Below, piece after piece: positions 1 to 6,213 of a stretch of DNA of 10,857 bases. Position 1 is the stretch's first letter. Each line of letters starts with the position of its first letter. The stretch is taken from the NCBI GenBank assembly GCA_002779595.1, contig PEWF01000119.1, forward strand, positions 1 through 10,857. The letters run 5' to 3'. The position numbers and the translations under genes are program-made. Source of the stretch: an archaeon CG07_land_8_20_14_0_80_38_8. GTDB taxonomy: Archaea; Nanobdellota; Nanobdellia; Tiddalikarchaeales; Tiddalikarchaeaceae. Under the pieces are notes generated by a model. The model made no database searches. It worked only from the letters and a program-made list of their open reading frames with translations, and was not told the origin of the DNA.

Positions 1-71
1 CTTCAGTAGCTCAGCGGTAGAGCGCGTGCCTTGTAAGCACGAGGTCGGGAGTTCAATTCTCCCCTGAAGCT
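1..71 (+). tRNA. tRNA-Thr (anticodon UGU), first base outside the window
   Basis: The cloverleaf is readable directly. Acceptor strand 1-6 pairs with 65-69 and its neighbours; the missing pair partner of C70 is the G expected just before base 1. The D stem is 9-12 with 20-23. The anticodon stem is 25-29 with 37-41, around loop CTTGTAA, whose anticodon TGT is at 32-34. The T stem is 47-51 with 59-63, around loop TTCAATT. The discriminator is U at 71, which is known for archaeal tRNA-Thr. No CCA follows, as is common in archaea, so CCA must be added enzymatically. It reads ACA codons. No intron is visible. Confidence 0.95.
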
Positions 72-149
72 AAATTAAACTTTAATAAGTATATTTGTTT
101 TTAGTCTAATTACAGAAAGCATATGATGAATATAATCGGAATTAACAAG

Positions 150-159
150 TTTTTTTTTT
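150..159 (+). terminator. oligo-T tract, candidate terminator for the tRNA transcript
   Basis: A run of ten T residues on the plus strand lies about 80 bases after the mature tRNA end. Archaeal RNA polymerase commonly terminates at oligo-T runs without a hairpin, and no hairpin precedes this one. It also lies just beyond the stop codon of the convergent gene ending at 167. The tract is seen; its role is inferred. Confidence 0.4.
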
Positions 160-166
160 AATTCTT

Positions 167-424
167 TTAATTGTAATCGTTGTAACTGCTTTTTATGAAT
201 TCTTGTTTTATTTTTCCCAGCACTTTTTCAAGCTGGGGGTGTGATATTTTTTCATAAAAATCTATGATAACAAATTTATTTATTGTATCACAGCCTATAC
301 TGCAATTGTAAATTGTATCATTTTTTAATTTTTTAAAGAAATTGTTCTCTTTTTTTAATTCGTCAGTAATGAATAATATTTCATTCTCCTTGTGAGTTAT
401 TAAGTAATCTTTTCCCATTTTCAT
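167..424 (-). CDS. hypothetical protein, 85 aa
   Basis: I do not recognise a family. The protein is small, rich in Lys, Asn and Ile, with no signal peptide or membrane segment, so probably cytosolic. It contains a Cys pair (CSIGC, about residues 41-45), too little to call a metal site. Alternating hydrophobic residues (FVIIDFYEK near the middle) followed by a C-terminal basic helix suggest a small alpha/beta fold. Two in-frame ATGs (codons 1 and 3) could serve as start. It follows the 110-aa gene on the same strand after a 26-base gap. A TATA-like element (449-456) overlaps that gene's stop codon, so it may also be transcribed independently. It converges on the tRNA. Confidence 0.6.
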   Translation of the reverse strand: MKMGKDYLITHKENEILFITDELKKENNFFKKLKNDTIYNCSIGCDTINKFVIIDFYEKISHPQLEKVLGKIKQEFIKSSYNDYN

Positions 425-448
425 AATAGTATGAATTGATAATTTTTT

Positions 449-456
449 GTTTATAA
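449..456 (-). promoter_or_regulatory. TATA-like box for the 85-aa gene
   Basis: On the minus strand this reads TTATAAAC, centred 28.5 bases upstream of the ATG at 424. That is the usual archaeal box A to transcription-start distance, so the mRNA would be leaderless. It overlaps the stop codon (451-453) of the upstream gene. In such AT-rich DNA a chance match is possible. Confidence 0.35.
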
Positions 457-783
457 TTTTTTCGGGATTTTGTAAGCTTCAATTTCTATCCCGCTGTGCG
501 CTTTTAGTTCGTCAACTAATTTTTCAAGATTTTCGTTATCCAATTTTTCAGTAATGTTAAGAGCAGGTATGCTGTCCAAACTAGTTCTATTAAATACTGC
601 CTCAGGCAGGTAGTACATGCTGAAGGAATTAATTCCATACATCCTTAATTTAACGTTTAAATGGGTTAATTTCTCGCCTGCGTAATTGGCTCTTAATTCA
701 AATAGTAAATACTCTTTTTCAGTTACTGTTTCAGGCACGATAAAATTACCTTTAAAACCTTTAACATTTTTTATTAATTTCAT
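451..783 (-). CDS. hypothetical protein, 110 aa
   Basis: No family recognised. The sequence looks like a soluble alpha/beta protein: a strand-rich N-terminal half (residues about 1-60, with LLFELRANYAG and LTHLNVKLRMYGI) and a helical, acidic C-terminal part (about 80-97, ending LEKLVDELKAHSG) before a short final strand. There is no signal peptide, membrane segment or Cys. ATG at 783 is the only sensible start and is about 30 bases downstream of a palindromic TATA-like element (806-820). It is divergent from the TrpRS gene and is followed by the 85-aa gene. A role linked to either neighbour cannot be argued from sequence. Confidence 0.65.
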   Translation of the reverse strand: MKLIKNVKGFKGNFIVPETVTEKEYLLFELRANYAGEKLTHLNVKLRMYGINSFSMYYLPEAVFNRTSLDSIPALNITEKLDNENLEKLVDELKAHSGIEIEAYKIPKKL

Positions 784-805
784 AACTAACTATTGATAAG
801 AGAAA

Positions 806-820
806 GTTCTTTTTAAGAAC
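806..820. promoter_or_regulatory. palindrome containing the TATA-like box of the 110-aa gene
   Basis: GTTCTTTTTAAGAAC is a perfect inverted repeat with 6-base arms and a 3-base centre. Its minus-strand core CTTAAAAAG is centred 30 bases upstream of the ATG at 783, fitting a box A. The symmetry also makes it a candidate operator in the divergent region shared with TrpRS. Promoter role moderately likely; operator role speculative. Confidence 0.4.
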
Positions 821-827
821 CTTATCC

Positions 828-836
828 TTTATAAAA
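828..836 (+). promoter_or_regulatory. TATA box of the TrpRS gene
   Basis: TTTATAAAA is a strong archaeal box A. Its octamer centre (831.5) is 27.5 bases from the ATG at 859 but only 21.5 from the ATG at 853. The same word followed by TC is found upstream of the ProRS gene (6179-6189). Confidence 0.65.
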
Positions 837-852
837 TCGCAGGATATTCAAA

Positions 853-1968
853 ATGTTTATGAAAGTCACACCATGGGAAGTGTCAGGAGATATTGATTAC
901 GAAAAATTGATTAAAGAGTTCGGCACTGAAAAAATCACTGACAAATTACTAAGCAGGATTAAGAAGCACACTGGTGAACTGCATCCTTATTTGAGGAGGA
1001 AAATAGTTTTCTCGCACAGGGATTTGAACTGGGTGCTTGACGAGTACGAGAAAGGCAATAAATTCTTCTTATACACTGGGAGAAGCCCTTCAGGCCCTGT
1101 CCACATAGGGCATTTGACTACTTGGATGTTCACGAAGTGGCTGCAGGACAAGTTTGATGTGGATTTATGGTTCCAGTTCCCTGATGAGGAGAAATTCTTG
1201 TTCAAGGAAAAATTAACTTTTGAGGATACTGCCAATTATTTGAAAGAGAACATGCTGGATGTTATAGCTCTTGGTTTTAATCCTAAGAAGACGAAATTCT
1301 TGATTGATACTAAGCATGCAGGGTTAATGTACAAGGAAGCGTGCAGGATTGCTAAGAAAATAACTTTTTCAACAGTTAAAGCAGCATTCGGTTTTGACAA
1401 CAGTTACAATATCGGGCAGATTTTTTACACTGCAATGCAGGCAGTTCCTGCAATACTCCCGTCAGCAATGGCCGGGAAAAATATTCCCTGCTTAATACCT
1501 TACGCTATTGACCAGGACCCTCATTTTAGGGTTGCAAGGGATGCGCTGCCTAAGATTGGTTATTACAAGCCTGCTGCTATTCATTCAGTATTCCTTCCTC
1601 CTTTAACAGGGCCTGGCGGGAAAATGAGTTCTTCGGAGGCGAATGCCGCTGTTTGCACAACTGATTCTCCTGAAGAAGTAAGGAGGAAAGTAATGAAGTA
1701 TGCTTTTTCCGGAGGCAGGGAAACTGTTGAAGAGCACAGGAAGAAAGGAGGCAATCCTGATGTTGACGTGTCTTACCAGTGGCTTACTTTTTTCGAAGAA
1801 AATGATACTAAATTGAAAAAAATTTATGAGGATTACAAGAGCGGGAAAATGCTCACCGGTGAATTAAAGCAAATATTGGTGGACAAGTTAAACATATTTT
1901 TGGCAAACCACCAGAAGGAGCGGGAGAAAGCTGTGAAGAAAGTTGATAAGTACGTTCTTAAACTTTGA
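853..1968 (+). CDS. trpS: tryptophanyl-tRNA synthetase, archaeal/eukaryotic type
   Basis: Class I aminoacyl-tRNA synthetase that charges tRNA-Trp with tryptophan in the cytosol. Visible signatures are the N-terminal VTPWEVSG segment typical of archaeal TrpRS, the HIGH motif (HIGH, residues 84-87, preceded by GRSPSGP), the IPYAIDQDPHFR segment (about 215-226) that lines the tryptophan site in this subfamily, and an intact KMSSS loop (257-261). At 371 aa the length is normal for archaeal TrpRS. Two in-frame ATGs exist: codon 1 at 853 and codon 3 at 859. The TATA box spacing favours 859, since a transcript begun about 27 bases downstream would not contain the first ATG. The 3' end overlaps the convergent coiled-coil gene by 11 bases. 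Confidence 0.96.
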   Translation: MFMKVTPWEVSGDIDYEKLIKEFGTEKITDKLLSRIKKHTGELHPYLRRKIVFSHRDLNWVLDEYEKGNKFFLYTGRSPSGPVHIGHLTTWMFTKWLQDKFDVDLWFQFPDEEKFLFKEKLTFEDTANYLKENMLDVIALGFNPKKTKFLIDTKHAGLMYKEACRIAKKITFSTVKAAFGFDNSYNIGQIFYTAMQAVPAILPSAMAGKNIPCLIPYAIDQDPHFRVARDALPKIGYYKPAAIHSVFLPPLTGPGGKMSSSEANAAVCTTDSPEEVRRKVMKYAFSGGRETVEEHRKKGGNPDVDVSYQWLTFFEENDTKLKKIYEDYKSGKMLTGELKQILVDKLNIFLANHQKEREKAVKKVDKYVLKL

Positions 1969-2278
1969 TTTCGTTCATTAGTCTTATTTCTTCTTTTAAG
2001 CGGTTTTTTTCCTCAACAATTGATTTAACTTTGCTTGTGATTTCCCTGATTGTTTTCAAGTCCTTCCTTGCATCGTCAGTATTCATTATCTGCACTAATT
2101 TCTCAGTTTCCAGTCTTAAATCCCTGACTCTCCTGAATAATTCATCCTTTTTCTTCTCTTCAGGATTCATAGTAATCCTTAAAGGGTGAGTTAAATCCTT
2201 TAAAACATCCAATGTCTCATTTAATGAATTAATCACCTGGTTCATATTCTTGTCAATTAATAATTCATCAATGCTCAT
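1958..2278 (-). CDS. short coiled-coil hypothetical protein, 106 aa
   Basis: No family recognised. From about residue 38 to the end the sequence is almost entirely charged, with Leu/Ile/Val spaced in heptad fashion (LRLETEKLVQIM, VKSIVEEKNRLKEEIRLM), indicating a long helix or coiled coil that probably self-associates. The N-terminal part is a separate amphipathic stretch ending at a Pro-containing turn (LTHPLRITMNPEE). There is no Cys and no membrane segment. Its ATG overlaps the GalT-like stop codon as ATGA (2278-2275), so the two are very likely translationally coupled and belong to one operon with the membrane protein upstream. Its own 3' end runs 11 bases into the end of the TrpRS gene on the other strand. 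Confidence 0.7.
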   Translation of the reverse strand: MSIDELLIDKNMNQVINSLNETLDVLKDLTHPLRITMNPEEKKKDELFRRVRDLRLETEKLVQIMNTDDARKDLKTIREITSKVKSIVEEKNRLKEEIRLMNEIKV

Positions 2279-3213
2279 CTTAACGCATCTCTTAACATTT
2301 TTGCGCTTGTTTCAGGGCTGACAGTGTTAATGTTCACGTCAGTGCCGTATTCAACGCTTCCGAACCTGTTAATTTGCGGATAAATTTCAATATGGAAATG
2401 ATAATCCTTCCCTTTCGGTGCTGTGTGCAAAACCATGTTGTAATCTATTTCCTTTAAAACTGATTTGTAAGCCTTCATGGCAATCATTAACGCTTCCGCA
2501 AGCGAGTGAATACAGTCATCAGTTAAAACTGCAAGGCTTTTAACATGCCTGAAAGGATAAATATGGATTTCAAAAGGGAACCTGCCTGCATAATTTGAAA
2601 AAACTATGAAATCCTTGTTCTTGAAGATTAAACGGTTGCTTTTTAATTCTTTTTCAATCATTTTGCAGCACAACTTTTTTTTGCAGCTGCCCGATTCCTT
2701 TTTGATAACTTCCGGAATTAAAGGGAAAGACACTAACTGCGCGTGCGCGTGCTGGAGAGTTGCCCCTGAATTAACGCCGTGATTCTCAAGCACTAAAACG
2801 TAATTAATGCCTTTCATTTTATAATTCTCCTCAGTCCTTTCATTGTAAATTTTCAGGATTTCAAACCACTTTTTCAGCCCGAAATTTAAAGGACTCTCAT
2901 TATGCTTTGGAGTCAGGACAATAATTTCATTAACTCCGTGCCCTTTCCACGCATTGTATAATCCTTTGCCAATGCTTGTGGGTTTTTGCGGAACAAATAT
3001 AGGGAATTTATTATTGAAAACCCTTATGCTCCATTCATTTTTGGAGCCGGTGCGCGTGATTTCAGCAGGAGTTTCATTCTCATTCCCTGGGCAGAAAACG
3101 CATCCATCGCCAGGTTCAACCTCGTACCTGACTTTTTTCTTATACCTGTATCTCCTGTTTTCATTAATGACAACTATTCTCTTTGAAATAATATCTTCGC
3201 GAATTTCTATCAT
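2275..3213 (-). CDS. galT: GalT-like galactose-1-phosphate uridylyltransferase
   Basis: A HIT-superfamily nucleotidyltransferase expected to move a nucleotidyl group between a hexose-1-phosphate and a UDP- or NDP-sugar (Leloir-type sugar-nucleotide metabolism) in the cytosol. The active-site motif HAHAQ is at residues 155-159; by analogy with E. coli GalT the second His (157) is the uridylylated nucleophile. The family zinc ligands appear kept as Cys38, Cys41, His104 and His155. The C-terminal YHFHIEIYPQ (271-280) and the VSPETSAKMLRDAL ending are also typical. At 312 aa it is slightly short for GalT. A Cys cluster (177, 182, 183) lies in the linker. It starts 8 bases after the membrane-protein gene and overlaps the coiled-coil gene. 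Substrate is uncertain: ADP-sugar phosphorylases share this fold. Confidence 0.85.
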   Translation of the reverse strand: MIEIREDIISKRIVVINENRRYRYKKKVRYEVEPGDGCVFCPGNENETPAEITRTGSKNEWSIRVFNNKFPIFVPQKPTSIGKGLYNAWKGHGVNEIIVLTPKHNESPLNFGLKKWFEILKIYNERTEENYKMKGINYVLVLENHGVNSGATLQHAHAQLVSFPLIPEVIKKESGSCKKKLCCKMIEKELKSNRLIFKNKDFIVFSNYAGRFPFEIHIYPFRHVKSLAVLTDDCIHSLAEALMIAMKAYKSVLKEIDYNMVLHTAPKGKDYHFHIEIYPQINRFGSVEYGTDVNINTVSPETSAKMLRDALR

Positions 3214-3221
3214 TTTCAGTA

Positions 3222-3638
3222 TTATACCATTAAATCTTTAATTTCATTCCTGATTTTTGCAATAACAGGATTATCTTTTAATTTGTCCAATTCCAGACTT
3301 TCAATAAAAATTCTTATCTTCTCCTCAGCAGTGCTGCCTTCCTTAATTTTATGGTAGCTTTTCAGAAATAATCCAATGCTTGTGACAATAATTGAAGCAA
3401 TAATAATGGATAATACTAATTTTTTCTCATGATTCTTTATCTTCTTCCTCCTGACAATCCTTAAACTCTGCAGTAAACCTATAATTTTGGACAAGTCCAA
3501 ATTCATGCTCTTCCCGCGGTGCACTAATTTCCCTGCAATGCTTTCAATTTTTTCAGAAAAATCCTCAACATGGCTGGAAACTTCCCTGTTCAAAACTTTC
3601 ATTATTGCCTTCTTAGCGCGCTCCTGCTTTGAATTCAT
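3222..3638 (-). CDS. single-pass membrane protein of unknown function, 138 aa
   Basis: No family recognised. Layout: a soluble, helical, charged N-terminal region (about 1-60), a strongly basic patch (RRKKIKNHEKK, 63-73), one hydrophobic helix (about 74-93, LVLSIIIASIIVTSIGLFL), then a short charged helical tail. The basic patch before the helix predicts a cytoplasmic N-terminus by the positive-inside rule. No signal peptide and no Cys. It is the first gene of the operon that continues into the GalT-like and coiled-coil genes. The ATG at 3638 is 29.5 bases from the centre of a palindromic TATA element shared with the divergent gene at 3698. A scaffold or septum-like role would be a guess. Confidence 0.7.
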   Translation of the reverse strand: MNSKQERAKKAIMKVLNREVSSHVEDFSEKIESIAGKLVHRGKSMNLDLSKIIGLLQSLRIVRRKKIKNHEKKLVLSIIIASIIVTSIGLFLKSYHKIKEGSTAEEKIRIFIESLELDKLKDNPVIAKIRNEIKDLMV

Positions 3639-3662
3639 AATAAAAAAATTAAGGCAAGGATT

Positions 3663-3672
3663 ATTTATAAAT
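3663..3672. promoter_or_regulatory. palindromic TATA element serving both divergent genes
   Basis: ATTTATAAAT is a perfect 10-base palindrome. Its centre (3667.5) is 29.5 bases from the minus-strand ATG at 3638 and 30.5 bases from the plus-strand ATG at 3698. No other convincing box A lies at the right distance for either gene. A single TBP site used in both orientations is the simplest reading. Palindrome and spacing are seen; bidirectional use is inferred. Confidence 0.55.
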
Positions 3673-3697
3673 GCTGGCAGTATTATAACATTTTATT

Positions 3698-3961
3698 ATG
3701 AATTTCTTGGACGAATTGAACGAAGCATTCACTGAAGGCTCAAGGATGGAGATTAAAATCAGGAAAAAAGAAAACAATATTATTTTTAAAGTAATTGACA
3801 GGGACAATAAAGAAATTTCAGGAGTTAAAATATTCTTCAACAACTCCTTAATCGGAAAAACCGACAATAAAGGATGCTTAATTATTGGCAGGGACAACAT
3901 TCCGAAGAAAGGAGTTGTGAAAGCAGTTATTGGATTATACTCTGCAAAGAAAATATTGTGA
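3698..3961 (+). CDS. small protein with a carboxypeptidase-regulatory-like (beta-sandwich) segment, 87 aa
   Basis: Residues about 29-64 follow the pattern of the carboxypeptidase-regulatory/transthyretin-like beta-sandwich repeat: a strand, an Asp-rich turn, ISGVKIFFNNSLIG, then KTDNKGCLII, which matches the familiar 'gT..TD..G...l' strand-turn-strand. Such domains are usually extracytoplasmic, but this protein has no signal peptide and starts with an amphipathic acidic helix (residues 1-14), so it is probably cytosolic. Family membership is a pattern-based suggestion at low certainty. The ATG at 3698 is about 30 bases after the shared TATA palindrome. The zinc-ribbon gene follows after 57 bases with its own TATA-like element. 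Confidence 0.65.
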   Translation: MNFLDELNEAFTEGSRMEIKIRKKENNIIFKVIDRDNKEISGVKIFFNNSLIGKTDNKGCLIIGRDNIPKKGVVKAVIGLYSAKKIL

Positions 3962-3982
3962 ACTGGTTAGTGGTGAGTAATA

Positions 3983-3990
3983 TTTAAATA
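3983..3990 (+). promoter_or_regulatory. TATA-like box of the zinc-ribbon gene
   Basis: TTTAAATA lies within the symmetric run TATTTAAATA (3981-3990), centred about 32 bases upstream of the ATG at 4019. A second AT-rich run (CATATATA, 3993-4000) sits too close to that ATG to be the better choice. Confidence 0.4.
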
Positions 3991-4018
3991 CTCATATATA
4001 TTGTGTAATGTATTAGGT

Positions 4019-4183
4019 ATGAAATGCTCTAAGTGCGGGGAAGATATGACTTCCATGGGTGTTATCCCTTTGCAGGATGATTACAGCGCCAAGGAAGAAT
4101 TATGCTTTAACTTGGTTGAAACATTCAAATGCAATGCGTGCGCTGAAACTTTCGAAGTCATGAAGAAATTAAACGAAGAATGA
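4019..4183 (+). CDS. small zinc-ribbon protein, 54 aa
   Basis: Two CxxC knuckles (Cys3/Cys6 in MKCSKCG and Cys38/Cys41 in FKCNAC), separated by about 31 residues, form a standard four-Cys zinc ribbon; Cys29 lies between them. Such miniature ribbons in archaea bind nucleic acid or protein partners, but no specific function can be assigned. I chose ATG at 4019 because it puts the first knuckle at the N-terminus as is usual. An in-frame TTG at 4001 would add six unremarkable residues and lies very close to the AT-rich promoter. The last 15 bases overlap the 3' end of the convergent flavoprotein gene. Confidence 0.75.
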   Translation: MKCSKCGEDMTSMGVIPLQDDYSAKEELCFNLVETFKCNACAETFEVMKKLNEE

Positions 4184-5506
4184 CTCTCTTATATTCTTTA
4201 ATTCGTTGTTTAATTTAATTTTCCAAGTGTTAAAATCATCATACGCAGGATAATTATTATAGTACTCCTCCATCCTCTTGGAGTAATTTGACAATTTGAT
4301 AATTTTGTGCAATAATCTTGGTTTCAGGAATAATTTAGCAGTATTAAACAAAACATCCCTTCTCCTTAAATTAGTGCCTATATTTTCAATCAATCCGGAA
4401 GTAATCACTTCATTCATTATTATGAAATCAAAAGTTTCAGTGCTTAAACTTGAAAAGAAATCCCTGACACCTTCAAGCAAAGCGCATCTTGCGCCGACAT
4501 CCCTCATAAAATTAATATTGTAATCCCATAAATTTGAAGTTTTAATTTCATCACTCTTTAACGCGTTCAATACAGCCTTGCTTGCATAGTAAGCCCCTTT
4601 TATGCCGAAACTAATATCCCTTACAATGATGGGATTAACCTGGCACGCACTGCTGCCAACCAGCATGACATTCTTGTAAACAAAACTGTTCAAAGGGCGC
4701 CTTAAAGTGATAATGCCGCTGCCTTTTTCAATTATTTTGGCATTTTCAGAACTAATTAACTGGTTCTTGTAGGAATCGAACAATTTCTTAATATTGTCGC
4801 TTTTGCCCTGAACCCCAATACCCACGCAAATCCTGCTGCCATCTTCAGGAATTATCCAGAAATAGCCTGACTTCAAATTAGAAGGGTCAAAATAAAACAT
4901 TGGATGCTTAATTTTTTCATCATTTAATTCTATAATTTCCTCATACACTACAGCCTTGTCAAACTCGTTAATATCCCTTGGAAAGAAGCGGTTTTTCATG
5001 ACTTTTCTCCTGATAAAAGCAGTCGAACCGCTGGAATCGACAACAATTTTCGCCTTCACTTCCTTAACTATCCCTCTTGACATATCCTTTATTTTCAAAC
5101 CATTAATTAACCTGTCATCCTCCAATAATCCTATAATGTTATGCCTTTCAAGAAGTGTCACGTTTTCAGAGTCAATAATTTTGCCCAACAAGTAAGAGGA
5201 TAATAATTTCTTGTTAATAATATAATAATCAGTGCCTATTAATAATTCACTGCCCTTAATCAGCCCAATGCTCGTATTGTCAACTTTTTTCTCAACAAAT
5301 TTTGCAGGAATCCTGATATTGAAAGTGTTTTTCAGGAAAGTAACAGCTTCCTCAGTCAAAATTTTACCGCCAACACTCTCGCCAATGCTTTTAATCCTGT
5401 TCAAATCAACTATTAAAATTTTAATGCCCTTATTTGCCAAATAATTAGCCATGCATAATCCGCTAATACTCGCGCCAGCGATTATAACATCAAATTCGTC
5501 AGCCAT
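4169..5506 (-). CDS. FAD-dependent oxidoreductase, geranylgeranyl reductase family (divergent)
   Basis: Flavoprotein of the group that reduces isoprenoid double bonds, in archaea typically those of geranylgeranyl chains of membrane lipids. The N-terminal Rossmann motif GASISG is at residues 11-16 after strand DVIIA. VVDSSGS (155-161) is the second nucleotide-contacting segment. The substrate-site signature usually written YxWxFP appears as YFWIIP (215-220), followed by VGIGVQG (228-234) as in geranylgeranyl reductases. The late FAD motif, normally 'vGDAAg..nP..g.Gi', reads VGSSACQVNP (283-292), with Ser285 in place of the conserved Asp and no Gly-Glu-Gly after it. Length 445 aa is usual or slightly long. 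It is divergent from the phosphoesterase gene and overlaps the zinc-ribbon gene by 15 bases. Exact substrate unknown. Confidence 0.82.
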   Translation of the reverse strand: MADEFDVIIAGASISGLCMANYLANKGIKILIVDLNRIKSIGESVGGKILTEEAVTFLKNTFNIRIPAKFVEKKVDNTSIGLIKGSELLIGTDYYIINKKLLSSYLLGKIIDSENVTLLERHNIIGLLEDDRLINGLKIKDMSRGIVKEVKAKIVVDSSGSTAFIRRKVMKNRFFPRDINEFDKAVVYEEIIELNDEKIKHPMFYFDPSNLKSGYFWIIPEDGSRICVGIGVQGKSDNIKKLFDSYKNQLISSENAKIIEKGSGIITLRRPLNSFVYKNVMLVGSSACQVNPIIVRDISFGIKGAYYASKAVLNALKSDEIKTSNLWDYNINFMRDVGARCALLEGVRDFFSSLSTETFDFIIMNEVITSGLIENIGTNLRRRDVLFNTAKLFLKPRLLHKIIKLSNYSKRMEEYYNNYPAYDDFNTWKIKLNNELKNIRESFFV

Positions 5507-5526
5507 AATCTATAAGTATTATCGTA

Positions 5527-5540
5527 ATCTTCATAAAGAT
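5527..5540. promoter_or_regulatory. near-palindromic TATA element between flavoprotein and phosphoesterase genes
   Basis: ATCTTCATAAAGAT is symmetric except for one base pair. Read on the minus strand (TTTATGAA) it is centred 27.5 bases upstream of the ATG at 5506. On the plus strand (TTCATAAA) it is 35.5 bases upstream of the ATG at 5569, which would leave a short leader. No better plus-strand box is visible in the 62-base gap. Confidence 0.4.
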
Positions 5541-5568
5541 TTCCTTAATCAAATATAATTGTAAGACA

Positions 5569-6174
5569 ATGAACGAAGAGATAATAAAAAATGCAGGGGC
5601 AGTACTGCTAAAAATCAGGAGCAAGAAAATAATAGTCATAAGTGATTTGCACTTATCAGACGAAACCACTAATATTAACTCTTTAATCTCTTCAGCTAAA
5701 AAAATTGTAAAAAATGCAAAAGCAGACTTGTTAATCGTGGCAGGGGACTTGTTCAACTTCGGAATGGGCGGCGAAAAAGTTGACAATTTTGAAAAAGAAT
5801 TAAGCAAAGTCGTGAAAATAGTAGTTCTCAGGGGCAATCATGACCATGAAATGTTCCCCCCGTTAATGAAAATTAATGATTGCGCGTTCATGCACGGGGA
5901 TTACGATTACGCCCCTGATGCCAAGCATTTAATAATGGGGCACACGCACCCGTACCTGAAAGGGAAAAGAGTATTCCTTAAAGGAGTGCTGAAAGACAAC
6001 AGGACATTCACAATACTCCCGCCGTTTAATCCTGAAGAGAAAGGGCCTGAAATTACGAGCCAGGAATACTTGTTAGGGTTCATTTTCAGGAAAAATTTAA
6101 TCAAAAAATGCAATATCCACAATTTAGAAGGCAAATTAATCGGCGAATTAGTGACGAAGAAGAAACTGAATTGA
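5569..6174 (+). CDS. metallophosphoesterase, archaeal SbcD/Mre11-related type
   Basis: Calcineurin-like phosphoesterase with the complete two-metal ligand set: DLH (Asp26, His28), GDLF (Asp60), GNHD (Asn90, His91, Asp92), His109 and GHTH (His125, His127). At 201 aa it is the single catalytic domain only, without the capping domain of full Mre11. The short archaeal proteins of this kind (related to SbcD, TIGR00024-like) share the late 'GH.HP' ending seen here as GHTHPYL. The natural substrate is unknown: a phosphodiester or phosphomonoester, possibly a nucleotide or nucleic acid end. It is divergent from the flavoprotein gene and 39 bases upstream of the ProRS gene, which has its own promoter. 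Confidence 0.9.
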   Translation: MNEEIIKNAGAVLLKIRSKKIIVISDLHLSDETTNINSLISSAKKIVKNAKADLLIVAGDLFNFGMGGEKVDNFEKELSKVVKIVVLRGNHDHEMFPPLMKINDCAFMHGDYDYAPDAKHLIMGHTHPYLKGKRVFLKGVLKDNRTFTILPPFNPEEKGPEITSQEYLLGFIFRKNLIKKCNIHNLEGKLIGELVTKKKLN

Positions 6175-6178
6175 AAGT

Positions 6179-6189
6179 TTTATAAAATC
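6179..6189 (+). promoter_or_regulatory. TATA box of the ProRS gene
   Basis: TTTATAAAATC has its octamer centred 31.5 bases before the ATG at 6214. The purine run GAAAG just upstream fits a BRE. The same 11 bases occur at the TrpRS promoter (828-838). Confidence 0.6.
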
Positions 6190-6213
6190 CCGTCCTTTTT
6201 TTAAAATTCAGAT

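Noticed and set aside
121..166. ATGATGA at 123-129 resembles box C of an archaeal box C/D sRNA.
   Set aside because: No CTGA box D or D' follows at a workable distance and no terminal stem is visible, so this is a chance match.
987..1235. Open frame antisense to TrpRS.
   Set aside because: Lies wholly inside a certain gene on the opposite strand, shows no motif, and its protein composition looks like reverse-strand shadow.
1965..2189. Open frame opposite the coiled-coil gene, very rich in Ser, Leu and Phe.
   Set aside because: The composition is the expected mirror of a Lys/Glu-rich coiled coil; the minus-strand gene is supported by its ATGA overlap with the GalT-like gene.
2954..3241. Overlapping open frames opposite the GalT-like N-terminus.
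   Set aside because: They cover the zinc-site coding region of a recognisable enzyme and have no promoter or motif of their own.
4001..4018. TTG at 4001 as start of the zinc-ribbon protein.
   Set aside because: It would add six residues with no family character and lies very close to the AT-rich promoter; ATG at 4019 places the first CxxC normally.
5499..5837. Minus-strand open frame across the divergent promoter and phosphoesterase start.
   Set aside because: Opposite strand of the metal-ligand motifs of a certain phosphoesterase; hydrophobic Ser/Phe-rich shadow.
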